Assembly: GCA_027578815.1 (NCBI GenBank)
Contig: JANBTH010000869.1
Location: 1-10,350 of the forward strand
Reading direction: 5' to 3'
DNA from: Coemansia sp. RSA 1804
Lineage: Eukaryota; Kickxellomycota; Kickxellomycetes; Kickxellales; Kickxellaceae
DNA length: 10,350 nucleotides
Of the stretch, positions 1 to 7,729 are shown piece by piece (positions within the stretch are counted from its first letter, which is position 1; each line of letters begins with the position of its first letter). The notes beneath the pieces are model-generated. The model was not told the origin of the DNA and did no database searches. It saw only the letters and a list, made by a program, of their open reading frames with translations. Made by a program: the position numbers and the translations under genes.

Positions 1-626
1 AGCTCCAGCACCGACTTTGCCGGGTCCTTCTTTCTGGGAGCTGGAAGCGAGTGTAGCTTTGGCGATACCGGCTGCAGCGGAGATGCTGTTGGGAGTGAAT
101 GCGAATGCGAATGCGAATGTGAATGTGGCTGAGGCTGAGGCTGTGGTATTGCCACTGGCAGCGCAGCAGCAGAAGAAGCAGCAGCAGAAGAAGAAGAAGC
201 AGCAGCTCTCGTCACCATCATTTTGTGGATCGACAGCGGCGCAGTCCGTCTCTTTGGTCTCGGTGGCGGCCGCTCCTTTATATACAGTGGCGCACGCAGA
301 GCAATGGTCGCCTCCGACGATGCTGAAGCTGAAGCTGGAGCTGAAGCTGAAACGGAGGCTGCGCTGCTGGCTGCGTCGTCTGCGCTCTGCGGGTTGAATC
401 GGAGCGGCCTGCCTACGGTTCGCGTCTGCTGCTGCTGCTGCTGCTGCTGCTCGTTCCGGGTCCTCCCGCATCCCACCATTGCTGTAAGCGTTGCCAGCTG
501 CCGTGTTGTTTCGTGCATGCACTGAGTGAGCTGCTGGAGCATGAGCCACTGCTCATCCAGTCGCTCACACATCTGCGTCCGCAGCTCTCCCAGACTGCCT
601 GGATTATCCAACGGCTCCAGCAGCAT
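1..626 (-). CDS. Low-complexity Gln/Ala/Ser/His-rich protein, N-terminal part (runs off the left edge)
   Basis: An uninterrupted minus-strand frame runs from an ATG at 626-624 to the window edge, giving 208 codons plus two bases; the C-terminus lies outside. Residues 1 to about 50 (starting MLLEPLDNPGSLGELRTQ) look helical and amphipathic, with Leu/Met/Gln spacing typical of a short coiled coil. A Gln8 run, a Ser/Ala-rich stretch, a Pro/Arg/Lys segment (KERPPPRPKRR, like an SH3 ligand or nuclear-localisation patch), an Ala/Ser run, QPQPQP and then a His-Ser alternation follow. The frame stays open upstream to a TAG at 773-771 without another ATG, so 626 is the first usable start, although an upstream exon is possible. 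No fold was recognised. The repeats are codon-pure in this frame, and the plus-strand frames over the same DNA are shadows. It is co-directional with the EH-domain gene, 512 bp downstream of that gene's stop. A scaffold or transcription-regulator role is only a guess. Confidence 0.7.
   Translation of the reverse strand, partial: MLLEPLDNPGSLGELRTQMCERLDEQWLMLQQLTQCMHETTRQLATLTAMVGCGRTRNEQQQQQQQQTRTVGRPLRFNPQSADDAASSAASVSASAPASASASSEATIALRAPLYIKERPPPRPKRRTAPLSIHKMMVTRAAASSSSAAASSAAALPVAIPQPQPQPHSHSHSHSHSLPTASPLQPVSPKLHSLPAPRKKDPAKSVLE
98..121. repeat. Hexanucleotide repeat encoding His-Ser pairs
   Basis: A GCGAAT-type hexamer is repeated about four times. Read on the minus strand it encodes alternating His and Ser in the partial gene. 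The unit keeps frame, so length changes would add or remove His-Ser pairs without breaking the protein. Confidence 0.75.
426..449. repeat. (CTG)8 trinucleotide repeat encoding Gln8
   Basis: Eight perfect CTG units read as CAG on the minus strand and encode Gln8 in the partial gene. A perfect CAG run is expected to vary in length between strains. Confidence 0.85.
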
Positions 627-779
627 TATATTATTACTGGATGTGTGAAAAAGGAACGCACGAATGGAAGGAGTAGTCGCCCTTCTATAGCTCTTCTCCT
701 TTGTGGTGGTGTTGCTGTGTTTTGTCGTTTTTGGAGCGGATGAGTTGGTAGAAAATGATAGTGAACAGAGCTAGTCTCG

Positions 780-1138
780 CACTTGATGGAGCCAACTCCC
801 TGAAGATGATGACACGTATAAGAAAAAGGTGAGTGTATGCGACAGTTACTGCTGGTTGGAGAAGGCAGGGAAAGAGCCAAGAGAGATCTGTTTGCTAGAC
901 CCCTTTCCTCTCCTTTTCCCCCTTTCCCCTTCATTCTCCCGCTTGTCACTAGCATAACAACAGCGACAACGACAACATCCACAGCTCCACCACAACTGTA
1001 GACCGGTGGCTTACCCACCCTTAATAATGCAAAACACAACGTTAAATATGGAACAAAACATATAATCACAATGAGAAAACAAAAGAAACAAAGATAAATG
1101 GTAGAAAAATGAAACAAAAATAGACAGATATTTATTTA
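780..1138. other. Spacer between the two GC-richer genes, with a pyrimidine-rich tract
   Basis: This stretch holds the 3' flank of the EH-domain gene and the upstream region of the partial gene. Its main feature is an almost pure C/T run at about 901-941, which is GA-rich on the coding (minus) strand and lies about 275-315 bp upstream of the ATG at 626. AATAAA on the minus strand at 1136-1131 falls only a few bases after the EH-gene stop and is probably too close to be its polyadenylation signal. The long minus-strand frame across this region is hydrophobic and shows no protein-like pattern. Confidence 0.5.
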
Positions 1139-2251
1139 CTAAACGGGCTTCACAAAGACCGATGACAGGCGGTTTCGTCTGGCGGTCTCATAGCGTCTGG
1201 AAACCGTAGGTCTAGGCGCTAGGCCGCCAGCAGTTTCATCTCTTTCTACAACCATAGCTTCTTCTCTGCCATTACTATAACTTTGTTGCTGACGTTGTTG
1301 TTGTAGCTGCTCTAGCTGCTTCTCCAGATACTGCTGGCGGTCTTCTGTTTGCTGGAGACGCTCGACAAGCTGCAAGCGCTGCTTTGCAATGTATGCAATG
1401 TTGTTCTGCATTCGCTTGACCTGTTCTTGCATAGCATCAACACGACTCTCTTCCAGCTGCAGCCGCTCTGCCAGCGCACTGTTCTCGTCCGACTCTTTCT
1501 GGCATACAAGCTGAAGCTGTGTCATTCGCTCCTCTAGCTCTACTCTCAGCGAGCTTGCCGAATTAAGCTCATTCTCTGTGGCTCTGCGCCGGATGCGTGA
1601 CTCGCAGGTTGACGATACAACTTCATCGATGCGGCATAAAAGATCAGTCACGCTGTCTGTGCTGACCGGCGTTCTCACGCCAAATGCCGACGGCATTTCT
1701 CGAGCCTGTTCGGCTAGCTTTGTATCAACATACAGGCCAGCCGAGTTTATCGTGGAGATGCTGCTTCTATCCGTCAAAGATTCATCGTCTTCCGAAGAGC
1801 TAGATAAACGCCGACTGCTATTAATGGTGTTGCTGCTGCTACTATAAGCTTTCTCTGGAGCATAGCTTAAAACAGACGATTTGCTCTTTTGGAGATTGAT
1901 GCCGTCAATCCGCGGTAATGGCGCCGACTCGCAAAGATTAAGCAAGGATACAGGGCGGCCGCTCTGCAACAGCGACACCATCTTCATCACAACATAGAAT
2001 TCGCGACGGGTCACAGTCTCGCTCTCTGCACCATTGCTATCGCCGCTTGCTACCGCGAGCCTCAATATATTCCGCACAAACCCAGGATGGATATGCGCAC
2101 CGTTACCTATCAAGGAGCGCACATCTGCCAATTGCACAATTCCACGACGCTCCTTGTCCAAATAGCAGTATACTTGGTTGTAGGCGCGACTTTCCTGCTG
2201 CGTAGGCCTCCATGGGCGCAATGTCTTGTTGATTTCGTTGCTGCTGCTCAT
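1139..2251 (-). CDS. EH-domain protein with C-terminal coiled coil (EPS15/Pan1-like)
   Basis: The encoded protein has 370 residues. Residues about 14-105 match the EH (EPS15 homology) fold, a pair of EF-hands that usually binds Asn-Pro-Phe peptides in endocytic adaptors. The pattern seen is W14-x-P-T..E...Y, LDKERRGIV in the first loop, NILRLAVASGD in the second helix-loop, RREFYVVMKM, and the closing SGRPVSLLNL. Both calcium loops are degenerate. The Trp normally found in the I-W-x-L motif of the ligand pocket is Leu here, so NPF binding is doubtful. Residues 107-223 are Ser-rich and probably disordered; about 235-323 form a long Gln/Glu/Leu coiled coil ending in a Gln-rich run; the tail is basic. 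The ATG at 2251 (MSSSNEIN) is preferred to the in-frame ATG at 2386, because the extra 45 residues come from AT-rich DNA and the EH domain begins just after the inner Met. A role in endocytosis or actin organisation is inferred from the family. Confidence 0.8.
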   Translation of the reverse strand: MSSSNEINKTLRPWRPTQQESRAYNQVYCYLDKERRGIVQLADVRSLIGNGAHIHPGFVRNILRLAVASGDSNGAESETVTRREFYVVMKMVSLLQSGRPVSLLNLCESAPLPRIDGINLQKSKSSVLSYAPEKAYSSSSNTINSSRRLSSSSEDDESLTDRSSISTINSAGLYVDTKLAEQAREMPSAFGVRTPVSTDSVTDLLCRIDEVVSSTCESRIRRRATENELNSASSLRVELEERMTQLQLVCQKESDENSALAERLQLEESRVDAMQEQVKRMQNNIAYIAKQRLQLVERLQQTEDRQQYLEKQLEQLQQQRQQQSYSNGREEAMVVERDETAGGLAPRPTVSRRYETARRNRLSSVFVKPV

Positions 2252-3204
2252 TTTCGTAGAAACGCGTGGAAAAAAAGTTGACAAAATGAATTGGTATAAT
2301 ACACCTGGCTTAATAGGTGAGAAAAGTATGTTTTTGCCTGAAATAATAAAATTGGACCGGTAAGCGTCGTCCCGGCTTAAATACATTTTCCATTATTGCT
2401 TGCTGTGGACCATTTGACCGTCTATTTCTTTCTAAAAATAATTCTGACAACCTTAACCTCATCATCAACCTCAGGCTACCACCATACATCTCGTTTAAAA
2501 ATAGAAAAAGCAGATGCATGCATACATATTTGCGCATGAGACAACCTTTGGAAAATCTCCATCCTGATTGTTGGTGCGTTTTTAACTACGAATCAACACA
2601 TTATGATGGATGGATGGGTTGTCTTGCAATCGCAAACCGTCCAACAACCAGTTTTCTATGTCTGCTAAAAATAGTCTGGCAAATATGACATCCAGTTTAT
2701 CACTCTCTTTTTGACTACGGTTGTCAGAACAAGCATTATTTTTTATTGTGCAAAGATGTTTGCTATTATTTGTTGGCTAGAAATCTTTTCCATACTCTAA
2801 GAATGTAATAAAAAAACTAGGTGTGGTTGGTCAACAAGATAGCATTTACTTTTCGTAAACAAGTCAAAGATTAAAGCACTAATTGCTAATGTATTGCACT
2901 TGAAATCCCCATTGGCTACCCACTCCCAGGCCGCATTCTACCTATCTATCAAAGTATCTACAGAATGCAGAGTTAGCCCCTTGTCAAACTTGTTTGTTGT
3001 TTTGTTTAAAACTCTTTTATACTTTTCTTTGGTTAACGGCGACATGTCAACATTTTCTAGCCTATTTAACATTTCCTAATTTTTGCACAAGAATATGGAC
3101 TGTACTTATTACGCAGTGTGACAGAATCAGTAGCTTTTTTATAAAGTTCATGGTTGCATGTTTTTACACGTTTATGACGTAGCTAGTAATATCTTTTCTT
3201 TTTT
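2252..3204. other. AT-rich intergenic stretch; start of the low-GC part
   Basis: No gene could be supported. The part next to 2251 should contain the EH-gene promoter: a TATTTAA-like element is read on the minus strand near 2373-2380, about 125 bp before the ATG. Short open frames on both strands (for example minus 2310-2537 and plus 2894-3182) are hydrophobic or compositionally random. GC content drops visibly from about 2400 onward. Confidence 0.5.
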
Positions 3205-3429
3205 CTATATAGCCTGACTGACCATGTGCATCAAACTAAGACTAATGGCAATATACGCATCAGAATATCCATCTTCTTTTAATTCTCCCGCTAGGTTCTC
3301 TATTAATGTGGTGCTGGCTTCACGCTTGGCAATGTACAGGTCGTTAGAATCAGCAAGATACTCCATACTCTCAAGGTTTCCGTTGATGGGATGCTTGTAT
3401 TGCACAATTACTGTTGTTCCGGTACACAT
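3205..3429 (-). CDS. Small protein of unknown function (74 residues)
   Basis: This minus-strand frame starts MCTGTTVIVQYKHPINGN and ends MHMVSQAI before TAG. I do not recognise a family. It looks like a real protein: a short strand-like N-terminus, a charged middle (Asp/Glu/Lys), then two amphipathic helix-like stretches (EASTTLIENLAGELKEDGY and SDAYIAISLSLMHM). Its DNA is richer in GC than the flanks. A TATATAAAA box lies on the same strand at 3538-3530, about 100 bp upstream of the ATG, a spacing similar to other genes here. The overlapping plus-strand frame (3224-3451) has less balanced composition and no promoter-like sequence, so I treat it as the shadow. It could also be one exon of a larger gene. 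Confidence 0.5.
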   Translation of the reverse strand: MCTGTTVIVQYKHPINGNLESMEYLADSNDLYIAKREASTTLIENLAGELKEDGYSDAYIAISLSLMHMVSQAI

Positions 3430-3529
3430 TTTTTGTATTCAGTTGAAATAAAAAAAGGATAAATAACTGTAAACGATGATAGACACAATTTTTCCCTTCC
3501 AAAACAATAAGCCTCAAGCTTTTTTACCA

Positions 3530-3538
3530 TTTTATATA
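3530..3538 (-). promoter_or_regulatory. TATA-like box for the 74-residue gene
   Basis: TATATAAAA is read on the minus strand about 100 bp upstream of the ATG at 3429. This rests on sequence match and position only. Confidence 0.4.
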
Positions 3539-4077
3539 CCACAACACGAAAAGCCCTAAATCAGCCATAGTTCAACACATTTTTATTAATTTATCCAACT
3601 CTCCATTCTTGTCAAGTTTTTCCACTTTAACGTTTCTGTATTCGTTTTGTTATTAGAGAAATAATATTTTGTTGGGTGAATGGCGCCATATTCTAGCAGA
3701 GCACGAAATTTTGTAAGCACTGACTGTGGAATCATTTTTCACACACTTTTCTGTGGAAAATAAAAATTATAAAGTCTAGTCAGGTGTAAAAAGTATTGGA
3801 GAATGCAAAAAGAAAGGGAAGCAAAAAAATTATTGCTGTGAATTAGTATTCAACCTGCGTTAAACAAACTTGCTTTTACAGCAACATTATTTACCTTGTA
3901 ACCATATTTCCTTCAATTGTCTACTTGCAAGTTTTAAGATTGCTAGATATCATTAGAAGTATTGCTGTTACATACACACTATTAATCACTCATTCACTAG
4001 CAAACCGGTTTTGGATATTATACGTCATTTTTCTTACACTCTCCCCCCAGTCAGAGCAAGCTGTGCCAACAAAAGTC
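3539..4077. other. AT-rich spacer, no supported gene
   Basis: I see no convincing coding frame. A pyrimidine-rich run ending in CAG near 4037-4051 resembles a 3' splice site and lies about 26 bp before the ATG at 4078, so the small split candidate there could have an upstream exon or a 5'-UTR intron. Confidence 0.4.
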
Positions 4078-4314
4078 ATGGCCGCCAAATCATGTCCCTC
4101 CAGTCATCCACATTGTAAATGTGGCAATCAAATGAAAAAGGTAGAAAATTAAGATTAAAACAAAAGTAATAGACATATTAGTAAATTAATACTTATTTTT
4201 TCCTTTAAGGCCGGTTGGTTTATGTTCTTTGAAGTGCTGCAATTTCTTTTAATGGGTTTATTGTTAAGCAGCCTTGCTAACTGTACACTTGTAAGAAAAC
4301 AATGCTGCTTGTGA
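4078..4314 (+). CDS. Candidate two-exon small Cys-rich membrane protein
   Basis: This is a tentative model. Exon 1 (4078-4140) begins with ATGGCC in a good start context and encodes MAAKSCPSSHPHCKCGNQMKK, in a short GC-richer patch. A GTAGAA donor at 4141 and a pyrimidine-rich acceptor ending TTTAAG at 4209 would remove a 69-bp intron. The frame then continues in exon 2 (4210-4314) with a hydrophobic helix (FMFFEVLQFLLMGLLLSSLA) and a short Cys-containing tail before TGA, giving 55 residues. An AATAAA follows at about 4440. Without splicing the frame stops at 4150-4152. The CKCG motif might suggest a zinc ribbon fragment, but no second Cys pair is visible. The donor is not the commonest type, and the whole model could be chance. 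Confidence 0.3.
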
Positions 4315-4600
4315 AAAAAGTAAATGCATTTCAATTTTCAAAAGCTTTCTTTTATCAATTAATTTTTGGTTAAAAAGAATTAACAAGCAAACATTTAAAA
4401 ATACTTGATAGCCTACCTATGGCACAAGTTTTTAATGCAAATAAATAACAAGTAATTTACTAAATACAACTACTAGATAAAACGTGAAAAAAAAACTAAT
4501 AACATAAAACAAACATAACAAAGTAAACACTTTCCACAATAAGCATAATTGACACTATATGCTGCGTTTGTTATATTGTGCAACATATACCCTATGTTAT
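4315..4600. other. Convergent 3' flank, very AT-rich
   Basis: This lies between the candidate at 4078-4314 (plus) and the four-helix gene at 4601-5092 (minus), so it would hold both 3' ends. AATAAA on the plus strand at about 4440-4445 is the only signal noted. Confidence 0.4.
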
Positions 4601-5092
4601 TTAAGTAGCATTAATATCATCGAAATTTGCTTGTTGTGGTCCTGCCTCAGGCCTGCTTAACAATTCAATTATAATAAATGCAAAAACAAAGACACACAGG
4701 TATATACAATACATTACCACCAGCACAAAGTTTAATCTGCCTATCTGACTAATAGTTGAATATTTTTTGCCTAACAGAAATGTTGTGACTGGGTCAAAGT
4801 AAGTGACAGCACATACAATTGTAAATCCAAAGCAAATAAAAAATGCAAATCCAAGTCGTTCTCTTGCACTAGGTGAAGTCTTTCTTTTACAAGCATCAAG
4901 AGAGTTAGCACATGTATATAAAAATGTGGCTAGACGCACAGCATATGCAGCTGCATACCATCTTTGCTTTTTAGCAGTATATTCCTTACTTGTATCAAAT
5001 ACAACTTGCAAAATAAAAATAATTAAATGCAAGAAAACTAAAATAGCAGATGCATACCTAACCCACTTTTGTGCTCTCTTTTTACCTGCCAT
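4601..5092 (-). CDS. Four-helix membrane protein, paralogue 1
   Basis: The protein has 163 residues, begins with a basic MAGKKRAQKW, and shows four hydrophobic segments at about 13-32, 45-63, 80-98 and 120-144, with a hydrophilic C-tail. It aligns along its length with the neighbouring product at 5507-5971. Shared blocks are YTxKKxxWYxAxY before and into helix 2, YFDPxTxxLL after helix 3, and IGR at the start of helix 4. The positive-inside rule puts the basic N-terminus and the Lys/Arg-rich 2-3 loop (ACKRKTSPSARER) in the cytosol. Size and topology recall four-helix MARVEL-type proteins such as fungal Nce102, but I see no diagnostic motif and do not assign a family. The ATG at 5092 is the first in frame, with a TATAAAAG box about 77 bp upstream. 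The gene is intron-less and ends in TAA. Confidence 0.8.
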   Translation of the reverse strand: MAGKKRAQKWVRYASAILVFLHLIIFILQVVFDTSKEYTAKKQRWYAAAYAVRLATFLYTCANSLDACKRKTSPSARERLGFAFFICFGFTIVCAVTYFDPVTTFLLGKKYSTISQIGRLNFVLVVMYCIYLCVFVFAFIIIELLSRPEAGPQQANFDDINAT

Positions 5093-5168
5093 TGTTAATA
5101 AAGTGGAGAATGTAGTTTACAAGGTTTGAATTGTTTGAGAATCATTTGTAAAAAATATTTCTTAAGCT

Positions 5169-5176
5169 CTTTTATA
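5169..5176 (-). promoter_or_regulatory. TATA-like box for paralogue 1
   Basis: TATAAAAG is read on the minus strand about 77 bp upstream of the ATG at 5092. Spacing is similar for the Cys-rich frame at 8778, which has a TATATAA 84 bp upstream. Confidence 0.45.
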
Positions 5177-5506
5177 TGCTCAATATCAAAAATCAGTAGA
5201 AAGAATTTGTATAGATAAATGGAAATTATTTAAAAAGTCACATCTGCTAATCACCAGTTCAGATAAAGAAAAGAAAATAATGAAAAATATTGTACATAGT
5301 CCACAACAAACAGCAAATATATCTTTATGCATCACATGTTAATTTCTAGGTTTACAATATCCAAGTCCAAACAGCTTGGCAAATAAAATAAATATTAACC
5401 TTATAATTGCATATTAGGTTTAACATTAAGTTAAAGTAAATTTATTGAAGACAAACAGAAAAACTTTAAAGAAAAACAAAAATTACATTTGTAGAGCTTA
5501 CTCTTA
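5177..5506. other. Spacer between the tandem paralogues
   Basis: It holds the upstream region of the 4601-5092 gene and the 3' flank of the 5507-5971 gene. AATAAA on the minus strand at 5446-5441 lies about 60 bp after the latter's stop codon and is a good candidate polyadenylation signal. No third paralogue or remnant was seen. Confidence 0.5.
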
Positions 5507-5971
5507 TTATGCTCGACTGCTAAAACTTTCAACAATAAAATAGAGTGTCATATAGAGAATCAAATATATAAAATACGCTATCATTAGCCCCACACTAACC
5601 CTGCCTATAGTGCCCATGCTATTAATATTGAGGGTCAGCAAGTATGAAGTAGCTGGGTCAAAATATATAGTACCACAAACTGCCATAAGTGCAAGGCATG
5701 ATTTTAATGAATCAAAAAACCCATTAGAATCATTATCATCATCATCATCATCATCATCATCAAATTCAGGTGTTTTAATTCTGTGACAAACATATAATGC
5801 AAAAAGAAATGATACTATACGAATCACATATGTGGCATTGTACCAATATGGCTTTTTTACAGTGTATTGAGGAGTGTTGTCATATATACTTAGCATGAAA
5901 ACAATGGCAAACTGAATTAACAATATTGGCAAGCACCAGCTTCTGACAACTTCAAATTTTTCTCTTACCAT
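5507..5971 (-). CDS. Four-helix membrane protein, paralogue 2, with poly-Asp loop
   Basis: The protein has 154 residues and four hydrophobic segments at about 12-30, 45-63, 88-103 and 124-147. It shares the YTVKKxxWYNATY, YFDPATSYLL and IGR blocks with the gene at 4601-5092, in the same order and orientation, so the pair is a tandem duplication. The main difference is the loop between helices 2 and 3, which carries nine consecutive Asp residues (about 71-79) encoded by an ATC repeat; the paralogue has a Lys/Arg-rich loop there. It also lacks the paralogue's hydrophilic C-tail and ends SSRA. The ATG at 5971 is the first in frame; it stops with TAA, followed by an AATAAA about 60 bp further on. 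Function is unknown. Charge reversal in a likely cytosolic loop suggests that the copies contact different partners, which is inference. Confidence 0.8.
   Translation of the reverse strand: MVREKFEVVRSWCLPILLIQFAIVFMLSIYDNTPQYTVKKPYWYNATYVIRIVSFLFALYVCHRIKTPEFDDDDDDDDDNDSNGFFDSLKSCLALMAVCGTIYFDPATSYLLTLNINSMGTIGRVSVGLMIAYFIYLILYMTLYFIVESFSSRA
5735..5761. repeat. ATC trinucleotide repeat encoding poly-Asp
   Basis: About nine consecutive ATC units read as GAT on the minus strand and encode the Asp run of paralogue 2. The run is pure, so it is probably recent and variable in length. Confidence 0.8.
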
Positions 5972-6957
5972 TTTTAAAAGTATAGAATGATAAAACCTAT
6001 TAGTATAAAAACTATGTCAATTATCTTAATAAAGCAAGATGTGTTTAACAAAACGAGTAAAGCTGCTGTTGTGTTTTATCAATAAACTATAAACATTAAC
6101 ATATAATTGAAATATTTTATCTGCTTATGTCACAAGATAATATTCATGTTATATTCATATCTGATTGGCTGACAAGCAAATACATATTTCAGAGGTTAGC
6201 ATAGCATAGACAGATTTTATTGTACAATAAATTAAGAATTCATAACAGATTTTTCTCATGTGTATGCATAACCAAGATTAACAAATAAAAATGATTGTAT
6301 CAGTTTCACAACATGATTATTAAGAAAACCTATATCCAACTAATAAAATAAACAAATTTAGATGAGAGAAAAAGCTCAATTAAATATAAAAAATGACAAT
6401 ACATGTTAACAGTGCTGATGTAAGTGCAGCAAAATGAATAGTTGGAATAAACAGAAAAACTGATTATCAATATGCAAATATTTTATCTAAAAGAGACACA
6501 GCACCATTGTAAAAGCATAAAAAGAGTAGGAATATGTGACAAAAGTTTAAAATCGAATTTAGCATGGCAATATGAGTGCTTCAGCAAGGAAAAAACAATG
6601 TCTTTTATAAAGAAGCATTTCCAGCAATAATTTAATTTAATAGCAAATTCTGTAATTAAATTAAATAAAAATTATTTATCATGTGCTGCAATCTAAATGT
6701 GTGACACTCTATCAGCTGACATTAATAAATCTTGATATCCAGTTAAAGATGAATGAATTTGTGCACATGACCAGAATTAATTAATTGTACAAATAGCCAA
6801 TTCAGATACAGAATTATTCATTAAAAATTTTTGCTATGCTGCTGACAGTTTTCTTTTCATTGCTTTTCTTTTTGATAATATAATATAATTTAGTTATAAT
6901 ACACTACAAAGTAGTCTCTTTATTGGTTTTCTTTATCATTGCATAATTATATACACA
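5972..6957. other. Divergent AT-rich intergenic region (~1 kb)
   Basis: This separates the minus-strand gene ending its upstream side at 5971 from the plus-strand gene starting at 6958, so it should contain both promoters. I see no coding frame, RNA gene or repeat beyond simple A/T runs. A TATAAT-like element sits at 6895-6900, about 60 bp before the ATG at 6958. Confidence 0.5.
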
Positions 6958-7329
6958 ATGTCAATGGAGTTAAATTCAAATCCAGCTTTGCACCATTATC
7001 TGGTGAACTTGACTTACTTTCATCCTTACTTTAAACAGGTTTATATTTTTACACATCCAGCTACAACAGCTAATGTTTATGATGCAATAAGGAAAGCATA
7101 TAATTTGCTAGGTGCTTCTGTCACACAAGAACTGTATACATACAACACTTCTGAACAACAGCCTATGGCAGACAGCTATTTCTATTGCCAGGTTAAAATA
7201 AATGGTAAAGAGGAAGAAGGCAATCTAAAAATTATACCTGATATAACAAAATTTGCAAAAAGCCAAGTAATGGAGCTTCATGGTCACTGTGAAGAATGGA
7301 TTGAAAAGAGAATAAAAAGAATGAAATAG
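6958..7329 (+). CDS. Protein of unknown function (123 residues)
   Basis: A single-exon frame starts MSMELNSNPALHHYLVNL with a good ATG context (ACACAATG) and ends KRIKRMK before TAG. I do not recognise it. It has an aromatic-rich N-terminal third (TYFHPYFKQVYIF), a helix-like NVYDAIRKAYNLLGASV, a central polar stretch, a strand-like FYCQVKING, and a helical basic C-terminus (HCEEWIEKRIKRMK). There is no signal peptide or membrane segment, so a small soluble, probably intracellular protein is likely. AATAAA at 7378-7383, about 50 bp after the stop, supports a complete 3' end. Codon use is AT-rich like the two four-helix genes and unlike the EH gene. Confidence 0.65.
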   Translation: MSMELNSNPALHHYLVNLTYFHPYFKQVYIFTHPATTANVYDAIRKAYNLLGASVTQELYTYNTSEQQPMADSYFYCQVKINGKEEEGNLKIIPDITKFAKSQVMELHGHCEEWIEKRIKRMK

Positions 7330-7377
7330 CTTTGTATTTACCACTTAACAATGCAGTTTCCCAAAAAATACAGTTGT

Positions 7378-7383
7378 AATAAA
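7378..7383 (+). terminator. Polyadenylation signal AATAAA
   Basis: A perfect AATAAA lies about 50 bp after the TAG of the 123-residue gene, a normal distance for a eukaryotic 3' end. Confidence 0.5.
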
Positions 7384-7450
7384 GTTCAATTTGTTAGTTT
7401 TTTTGTAAATAGCTCTTTTATCAGTAATTGCATTGGGCTATAAGTTTTAG

Positions 7451-7644
7451 CAATGGAAATTATTTTTAATTTATAAAATAAAATGTGGTGAATTTTCTGT
7501 ACCAAAAGTTTCCTCAGGATCCACCCCCACTTTTGGTGCAAGCTACCAAAAGACAACTCTTTCAGAGTCTTGAGGGCAGATCCCTTAACTACCAATTGAT
7601 TTTCTTAATTAGTACTGATATTATTATACTTTTAATTGATCTCC
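7451..7644 (-). repeat. ~190-bp repeat unit, copy A (left arm of an inverted pair)
   Basis: Read on the minus strand this 194-bp unit begins GGAGATCAATTAAAAG and ends AATAATTTCCATTG. It matches copy B over its whole length at roughly nine positions in ten, and copy C almost as well. It is non-coding; frames across it are shadows. No transposase, polymerase III box or clear target-site duplication was seen, so it may be a MITE, a SINE-like unit or part of a larger element. Compared with B and C it shows several CG-to-TG changes. Confidence 0.85.
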
Positions 7645-7729
7645 TTAATATTTATCATTTCTAAAAAGGATAATACATATGTTTGAGCTATGCAGAATAA
7701 TGAATGCCCAAGTATAAAAGCAGTGGCTT
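7645..7729. other. 85-bp spacer of the inverted repeat
   Basis: AT-rich unique sequence separates the two arms. If the region were transcribed, it would be the loop of a ~190-bp hairpin. Confidence 0.6.

Noticed and set aside
17..525. Plus-strand frames rich in Ala, Lys, Arg, Gln or Cys
   Set aside because: They are antisense readings of codon repeats that keep a single long frame on the minus strand, open to the window edge.
626..1117. 163-codon minus-strand frame
   Set aside because: Hydrophobic and compositionally random across the spacer; it ends right where the better-supported partial gene begins in another frame.
2252..2386. N-terminal extension of the EH-domain protein to the ATG at 2386
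   Set aside because: AT-rich, not EH-like, and the inner ATG is close to the domain start with a better context.
2310..2537. 75-codon minus-strand frame
   Set aside because: Overlaps the upstream flank of the EH gene and shows no protein-like pattern or own signals.
3224..3451. 75-codon plus-strand frame
   Set aside because: Antisense to the more protein-like 74-residue minus-strand frame, which has a TATA-like box.
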